Source: CAZHGD01 sp964531735
GTDB lineage: Bacteria > Armatimonadota > UBA10988
DNA length: 39,923 bases
NCBI GenBank assembly: GCA_964531735.1
Contig: CAZHGD010000059.1
Coordinates: forward strand, 1 to 39,923
Direction of reading: 5' to 3'
The translations under genes were made by a program, and so were the position numbers. Below are positions 32,601 to 37,400 of the stretch, in pieces (within the stretch, counting starts at the first letter, position 1; the number at the start of each line of letters is the position of its first letter). Below the pieces are notes generated by a model, which saw only the letters and a program-made list of their open reading frames with translations, was not told the DNA's origin and ran no database searches.

Positions 32601-34277
32601 ACGGTCACCTTCACGCCGCGACCGGTCAGTGCCGACCGGAGCACCGTGACGCTGACCCCGGCGCGAATCGCCGCCGACGGTCACGAACTGGCCACCTTGA
32701 CCGTGGTCCTGCGCGATGCGACCGGCGCCCCCGTCGAGGGGTCGCCCGCCAACCAGCGCGAGCTGACCGGTGACGGCGCTGACGGAAGCTGGGCCGTCTC
32801 GTCGCTCGGCGACGCCTCCGGACCGGAGGGGCAGTTCGCCGCCACGGTCACCGCCAGCCGGCCCGGCACTTACGGCCTGGTCATGGCCGTCGGCGGCGTG
32901 AAGTTGAGCGCGGTGTCACTGGTGGCGCGCTCCTTCGTGGCGCTGGCACTGCCGGCCGGGCTGCGGTTCGTCAGCCTGCCGCTGACGCCCGATGCTGAGA
33001 GCGTCGTCGCGCTGCTCCTGCACGCCGGCGTGCAGGTGGCCCGGTATGACCCGCTGGCGCGCGTCTACGTGACCATCGCGGCGCCGGCGTCGGCGCGGGC
33101 GTTCGATCCGGCGGCCGTCGGCATCGGCCCCGGCGTGGGGCTGTGGATCCGGAGTGCGCAGGCCGTCACGCTCAACGTGACCGGCGAGCCGGTCGCGGCG
33201 GCGCCGTGGACCATGGCGCTGGCCCAAGGCTGGAACGCCGTCGGCAATCCGTTCGGCAACCCGCTGCCCTGGACCTTGAGCGAGATTCGCGTGCTGGTGG
33301 ACGGCAGCGACGTCGGCGCGCTGTCCGACGAGCGACTGTGGGCCGGCACCATCCTGCCCTATGGCTGGGTCTGGCGCTCTGACAGCCTGCCTGGCTACCG
33401 CCTGGTGTTCGACCCCTCGCGGCCGGGATTCGCGCAGACACTCGGCGAAGTGGCGGTGCTCGACGGTCTGTGGGTTCGCGCGGTGACCCGGAACGTCAGC
33501 CTGCGGCTGCCCGCGCCGGCGGCGGCCCGGAGTCGGCGCGGGCCGCGACACCTGACCCCGCGTGACTGGGCGGTCGACCTGCTGGCGACCAGCGGCCACG
33601 GGCAGGGCCGCGCGCTGTTCGGCGTTTCGTCCGGGCTCACCCGCGCGCTGGCCATCGCCGAGCCGCCAGGGCTGGAGGCCGCCGGGCCGGTGCAACTGAA
33701 GCTGCTGCAGAGCGCCGGTGACGAGCGTCTGGCCGGGCTGGTCCAGGCGCCGGAAGGCGGCGAGCAAGTCTGGCAGGCCGAAGCCAGCAGCGCCGGAGCC
33801 GACGCGGTGACGCTGAGCTGGCCGAGCCTGCTGCGCACGACCCCGCGCGGGCTGGTGGTCAGCCTGACGGACCAGCAGAGCGGCCAGACGCTGCTCCTGA
33901 ACACGCACAGCAGCTACCGCTACACGCCGAGTCGCGCGGGTGAAGCGCGGCGGTTCAAGCTGAGCGCGCGGTTCGGCCATCTCGAGCGGCCGGAGATCAC
34001 CGGGCTGAGTCTGACGGCGACGCGCGGCCGGTCGGCCAGCCTGAGCCTGACTTTGAGCGGGCCGGCGCGCATCACGGTGACGGTGCGCGGGCTGGGCGGT
34101 CGGGTGGTCAAGGAGCTGAGCCAGACGGCGACGGCGGCGGGCACGCTGACGCTGAGCTGGGACGGCACCGACCGTGAGGGCCGCAAGGTGCCGGCCGGCA
34201 GCTACCTGATCGAGGCGGTGGCCACCGCCGACAACGGCGCCCAGAGCCGGGCGACGCGGACGGTGCGCGTGCCGTAG
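26700..34277 (+). CDS. Giant secreted LamG/beta-helix/Ig-like repeat protein B
   Basis: A 2525-residue paralogue of A. Order: signal peptide (1-22, ending ARA); LamG-like domain (about 23-245, AYWRLGSD to YYDGLLDEVAIY); GTLREA segment (about 250-315); a short beta-helix (about 402-820, seven units); one Ig-like repeat (about 928-1025); three invasin-like Big_1 domains (about 1030-1343, each with STLTA...DGT, KDA.GN and TDANGQTTATV); five more Ig-like repeats (1345-1863); two further Big_1 domains (about 1867-2075); and the C-terminal module, whose last 353 residues are identical to those of A. It has a shorter helix and a longer stalk than A. The ATG at 26700 begins the signal peptide, with GGGCGGG just upstream. 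No known anchor signal. A cell-surface binding role is inferred from the domains. Confidence 0.88.
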   Translation: MDRRVSGVLLPLLALAAAARADVYNDLVTSDSPLAYWRLGSDYTFDTSGHSHTLTLAGSTGQGGALLNSTDQAVRFLPGIPSLASAASSNTLLPADGSFTIEAWVNTTVGGPLVTWYPYGEDGNATNLAFFSLESSGVAFSDNAGINVQRYAGSVNDGQWHHVAAVLDRAGPMLIFYVDGAEAGNANASALGTVSISGYTVRLGVWYTVGKGGSNTYYDGLLDEVAIYATALTSDRIRQHYLTGRQPLTVWSSADPGAGTLREAITYANGHAGADTITFDISGGGVQTISPTTALPSITEQLTIDGSTQPGYVANSLAQGTNASPKIALNGTGVASSPGLDVGAASCMIKGLVVGNCTAGGIRLNSDSNAVQGCFIGCNATGTSAAANAGNGGIIIGLGRAGNVIGGNTPDARNLISGNTGSGIYIYAAGTGNWVIGNLIGLNAAGTAALANGNHGVHVNDTPGVTIGGSAVAEGNVISGNGFHGISVTSSASANTTIQGNYIGTNVTGTAAVKNSSAGINVAACADTTIGGNTATPGIAPGNLISGQTTSYGIYITDTGASNTVIKGNLIGTSLAGTAAVPNMDGIYARDGSANTAVGGSTTGDGNVISGNTARGVLFSSCTGNVCQGNLIGVRANGTAALPNGAGGVYLATCAGNTIGGSTVVQRNVISGSSGYPGIHCYNGTAGGNTIQGNYIGTNPAGSSSFPNGTGIKIEGSPDTKIGGTTLGEGNLISGNTVNGILISGAGATGNTIQGNYIGSDATGTGALGNGSVGVKIDSVANNTVGPGNVIFANGADGVLVNGAVNGNKVTSNSIHGNAGLPLLLTNHGSSALYTLDAVVAKASCAKVTISSDTGNTGSYFELYGNPTSGYQATTYLGATPVGAYLGQHTVTTSFAITVGQHVTAMLTDENGTTWYVCNSRQAVAPTATQLSFTACPSSGTAGATLGAVTVTELDADNDPVSGATDSISVSIATGPSGGTLSGTKTLNASGGSATFSGLSLNKAGSYTLSATASGLTGATSGSLTVSPSSVDGNLSTLTASPTSVTADGTATSTLTVTVKDACGNPVPGLPGSQVVLTASPSTSVTIIQPGAATDANGQTTATVKSTKAAAVTFSATVDGTAITQTATVSFTVGAVSAGASSITANNVSPLADGVDTVTLTVTASDTYGNRIVGIPAASVVVTTASSSPVTLTPPATPTDSNGQTTAMLRSTVAQSVICSATISGTAVTASVVVNFMAGTVSASQSTLVADGLAHTANGTDTATLTVTAKDAAGNVIGSIPANDVVVSASPTTGVTLAQPATATDANGQTTATVRGTRAQTVTFSVTINGTVVTQTATVTFAAGPPAKLAFGSQPASTVAGGTTSTTVQVLDAFDNVCTTATPSVRLTLGSNPGAATLSGTTTLPAVAGVASFGGLSLDKAGTGYTLVASSSPLPDATSNPFNVAAGGATRLSFGQQPGNTPTGQPISPAVTVAVVDALGNVVTSAGPTVAIAIGNNSGGSTLSGTTAVATVNGVATFADLSLNQAGTGYTLAATSGGLTAATSVAFDVISNTATKLAFRVQPAGGTAGAALSPAVEVSLLDSSGNLVAAATNSVALAVGSNPGGATLSGTRTANARAGVATFTDLNLDKAGTGYTLSAASSGLTGTTSAPFDIVAGAASKLSFLQQPTDTAAGAPLAVRVQVLDTFGNPQSSATPQVTIAIGNNPGAATLGGTTRQTAVSGLAAYADLTLNRAGTGYTLTASATGLTSATSTPFSIGAGTAARLVFGAAPPDATAGAPITPAVTVRLEDAQGNLVATAATSVHLALTGGPTGSSLLGTVDQAAVNGVASFADLAIRQAGSGYQLIASGSGLTGATSGTFAVLAGPVDAAQSTVAADPTSRVANGTDTSVLTVTAKDAYGNPRPNLRPDQVILAVVPAPAPTAGLVLTQPVAMGNATGQSTGTLSASRPQTAVVQATVAGVTLALTATVTFTPRPVSADRSTVTLTPARIAADGHELATLTVVLRDATGAPVEGSPANQRELTGDGADGSWAVSSLGDASGPEGQFAATVTASRPGTYGLVMAVGGVKLSAVSLVARSFVALALPAGLRFVSLPLTPDAESVVALLLHAGVQVARYDPLARVYVTIAAPASARAFDPAAVGIGPGVGLWIRSAQAVTLNVTGEPVAAAPWTMALAQGWNAVGNPFGNPLPWTLSEIRVLVDGSDVGALSDERLWAGTILPYGWVWRSDSLPGYRLVFDPSRPGFAQTLGEVAVLDGLWVRAVTRNVSLRLPAPAAARSRRGPRHLTPRDWAVDLLATSGHGQGRALFGVSSGLTRALAIAEPPGLEAAGPVQLKLLQSAGDERLAGLVQAPEGGEQVWQAEASSAGADAVTLSWPSLLRTTPRGLVVSLTDQQSGQTLLLNTHSSYRYTPSRAGEARRFKLSARFGHLERPEITGLSLTATRGRSASLSLTLSGPARITVTVRGLGGRVVKELSQTATAAGTLTLSWDGTDREGRKVPAGSYLIEAVATADNGAQSRATRTVRVP
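27904..29160 (+). repeat. Beta-helix repeat array in protein B (7 units)
   Basis: Seven units with the same NTIGG and GN.ISGN pattern as in A, the first NVIGGNTPDARNLISGN and the last shortened to NTVGPGNVIFANGADGV. The array is less than half as long as that of A. Confidence 0.85.
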
Positions 34278-34281
34278 CGCC
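33219..34281 (+). repeat. Long direct repeat, copy 2 (C-terminal module of gene B)
   Basis: Partner of 25432-26494. Identity begins abruptly within the codons for the segment before QGWNAVGNPF; just upstream the two genes differ at many positions (PWTMALAQ here, PWTMSLAQ in A). Confidence 0.95.
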
Positions 34282-34328
34282 GGCTGCCGGTTCCTGCACT
34301 GAGCGTATCGCGCTGCGCCTGGCCGAAA

Positions 34329-34376
34329 AGGACCGGGGCCAACGGTGTCGAATGGACAGGCCTGAGCATCGGTCCT
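34329..34376 (+). other. Long-range inverted repeat downstream of gene B
   Basis: AGGACCG (34329-34335) pairs perfectly with CGGTCCT (34370-34376), enclosing a GGCC/GGCC inner stem. It may belong to the gene B 3' end or to the leader of gene C. Confidence 0.3.
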
Positions 34377-34395
34377 CACCATGCCGTTGAGGTGG

Positions 34396-34428
34396 GGTGC
34401 TCCGTCTGCCCCGGGTAGACGGGACACC
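34396..34428 (+). terminator. Hairpin between giant genes B and C, possible terminator
   Basis: GGTGCTCCGTCT (34396-34407) pairs with AGACGGGACACC (34417-34428) over 12 positions with one C-A mismatch and one G-U, around a 9-nt loop. It lies 119 bp after the gene B stop and 57 bp before the gene C start, so it could end B or regulate C. No U-run follows. Confidence 0.4.
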
Positions 34429-34485
34429 TGGGGCGCCTGGCGCGGCGGCCGCGGCGGCTCCGCCGGCGCCGGGGGAGTACGTTTG

Positions 34486-37400
34486 ATGTGGTGCTTGACT
34501 TGTCGTGGCGCGCGGCGACCCGCGCTGCTGATCGTGACCGTGTCGGCTGCGCTGGCCCTGCGCGGGGGCACGGCTCATCGTCCTGCGGTAGAGGCCACCC
34601 GGTCGATGCCATCGGGCGCACCCAACGGCCAGTCGCTGTCGTTGCCACGGCAGGGCCTCGCCTTCGAGCCGAACCAGGGCCAGGCCGACTCGGCGGCGCG
34701 GTTCGTCAGCCACGGGCAGGGCTACTCGCTGTCGTTGGGTCCCACGCAGGCCGTGGTGGGCCTGCGCGCCGGCGAACGGCAGAGCAACCTGCGCATCCGG
34801 CTGCTCGGCGCCAATGAGCAAGCGCGGCCGACGGCGACCAACCGGCAGCCCGGCCTCAGCAACTACTTCATCGGCAATGATCCGGCGCACTGGCGGACCA
34901 ACGTGCCCCACTACGGCCAGGCCGGCTTCGCCGGCGTCTACCGTGGCGTCGACGTGGTCTACTACGGCAACGACGAGGGCCGCCTGGAACACGACTTCCA
35001 CGTGGCGCCCGGCGCCGACCCGGCGGTGATTCGGTTCGCCATCGACGGCGCCGACCGCGTGGCGCTGGCCGCCACGGGCGAGCTGGTGCTGGCCGCCGAC
35101 GGCGGCGAAGTGCGGCTGAAGGCGCCGGTGGCCTACCAGGAGCACGGCGGACACCGCGTGCCGGTGGAGGCCCGCTACGCGCCGGCCGAGGCCGCCCACT
35201 GGACCTTCGCGGTGGGCGCGTACGACCGGTCGCGCGAGCTGGTGATCGACCCGGTGCTGGTCTACTCCACCTACCTCGGCGGCAACGGCGCGGACTATAC
35301 CAAATGCGTCGCGGTGGACTCCAGCGGCAACATGTACGTCGGCGGCTACACCAGCTCCACCAACTTCCCGACGCTCAACGCGTACCAGGGAGCGAATGGG
35401 GGCAACCTGGACGTCATCGTCACCAAGCTGGACGCCACCGGCGCCGTGGTCTACAGCACCTACCTCGGCGGGTCTGACCAGGACTACGGAGTGGCCATCG
35501 CGGCCGACAGCTCGGGCAATGCTTGCGTTGCCGGCTACGTGCTGTCCAGCAACTTCCCGACCACCACAGGGGTCTACCAGCCGGCCCACGCGGGCCCCGC
35601 CGGCACCTACGATGGCTTCGTGACCAAACTCAACGCGACCGGCAGCACGCTGCTGTACAGCACCTACCTCGGCGGCACCGGCACGGACTGCCCCTTTGCC
35701 ATGGCCCTCGATGCCTCAGGCAACGCCTACCTCGCTGGGTACACCGGTTCCAGCAACTTCCCTGGCGTCACCGGACACTACCAGACCGCTCTGGCCGGCA
35801 GCACGGACGGGTTTGTTGCCAAACTTAACGCGACCGCCACCGGCCTGGTCTACGCCACCTACCTGGGTGGCCTGGCCACCGAGCAGATCACCGGCATCGC
35901 GGTCGACAGCGCCGGCTGTGCGTATGTCACCGGCATCACCACGTCCGCCGACTTCCCGAGCGGCACCCTCCAGCCCAGCCTGTGCGGTACGCAAGACGCG
36001 TTCGTTGCCAAGCTCAACGCCGCCGGCACCGGCCTGTCCTACAGCACCTACCTGGGTGGCACCGGCACTGACGCCGCACACGGTATCGCCGTCGACAGCG
36101 CCGGCAACGCCTACGTCGCCGGCGACACTGCTTCCAGCGACTTCCCCACCGCCAGCCCGCTCCAGGCCAGCCTGGCCGGCGGCACGGACGCCTTCGCCAG
36201 CAAGCTGAACGCCACGGGCAGCGCCTTGCTCAACAGCACCTACCTGGGGGGCCTGGACAACGACAGTGCCGCCGGGGTGGCCCTGGACAGCGCCGGCAAT
36301 GCCAGCGTGATCGGCACGACCGCCTCGACCAACTTCCCCACGGTCAGCGCGCTCCAGAGCGCGTCAGGAGGCTCCAACGACGCGTTCGTCGCCAAACTGG
36401 CGTCCGCTGGCACCTCACTCACCTGTAGCACCTTCCTGGGCGGCGCGGCGGGTGATTCGGGGTATGCCGTGACCTGTGATGGTGCCGGTGTGCTGTACTG
36501 CGTCGGCGCCACGTCTTCCACCGACTTCCCGCTCGCCGCGCCGCTGCAGGGCACCCTCGCCGCCGGCGGTGACGGCTTCCTCGCCAAGATCGACTACTCG
36601 AGTCTGACCAACTACACGGTCACCAACACGGCCAACGCTGGCGCGGGCAGCCTGCGTGAGGCCATCACCTACTGCAACAGTCACGCCGGCGCCGACACCA
36701 TCGGGTTCAGCATCGGCGGCACCGGCGTGAAGACCATCAGCCCGGCCACCGCGCTGCCCACCATCACCGAGCGCGTCACCATCGACGGCTATAGCCAGCC
36801 CGGCGCGCAGAAGAACAGCGCCACCGCGGGCACCAACGCACAGCCGAAGATCGCGCTCGACGGGACCGCGGTCAGCACCTCGCCGGGCCTCGACCTCGGC
36901 GCCGCCAACTGCCAGGTCAGCGGTCTGGTGGTGAAGAACTGGCTGGTCGGCGGCATCCGCGTCTACACCAACAACGCCACCATCGCCGGCTGCTTCATCG
37001 GCACCGATGCGACAGGCACCACCGCGGCGCCCAACGGCGGCAGCGGCATCAGCATCCTGTCGACCTGCACCGGCAACACCATCGGTGGCACCAGCGTCGA
37101 GGCGCGCAACCTCATCTCGGGCAACACCGTCGGCGTGCTGCTGAGCAGCGCCGGCAGCGGCAACCAGATCGTCAACAACCTCATCGGCCTCAACGCCGCC
37201 GGCACGGCCGCGGTGGCCAACAGCGGCGCCGGCATCAGCATCGCCGACACATCGGGCACCACCGTCGGCGGCAGCACCGCCGCCCAGCGCAACGTGATCA
37301 GCGGCAACGGCCTGTCCGGCGTGGTCATCAGCAGCACGGCCGCGGGCAACACCGTCAAGGGCAACTACGTCGGCACCAACGCCACCGGCACCGCCGCCGT

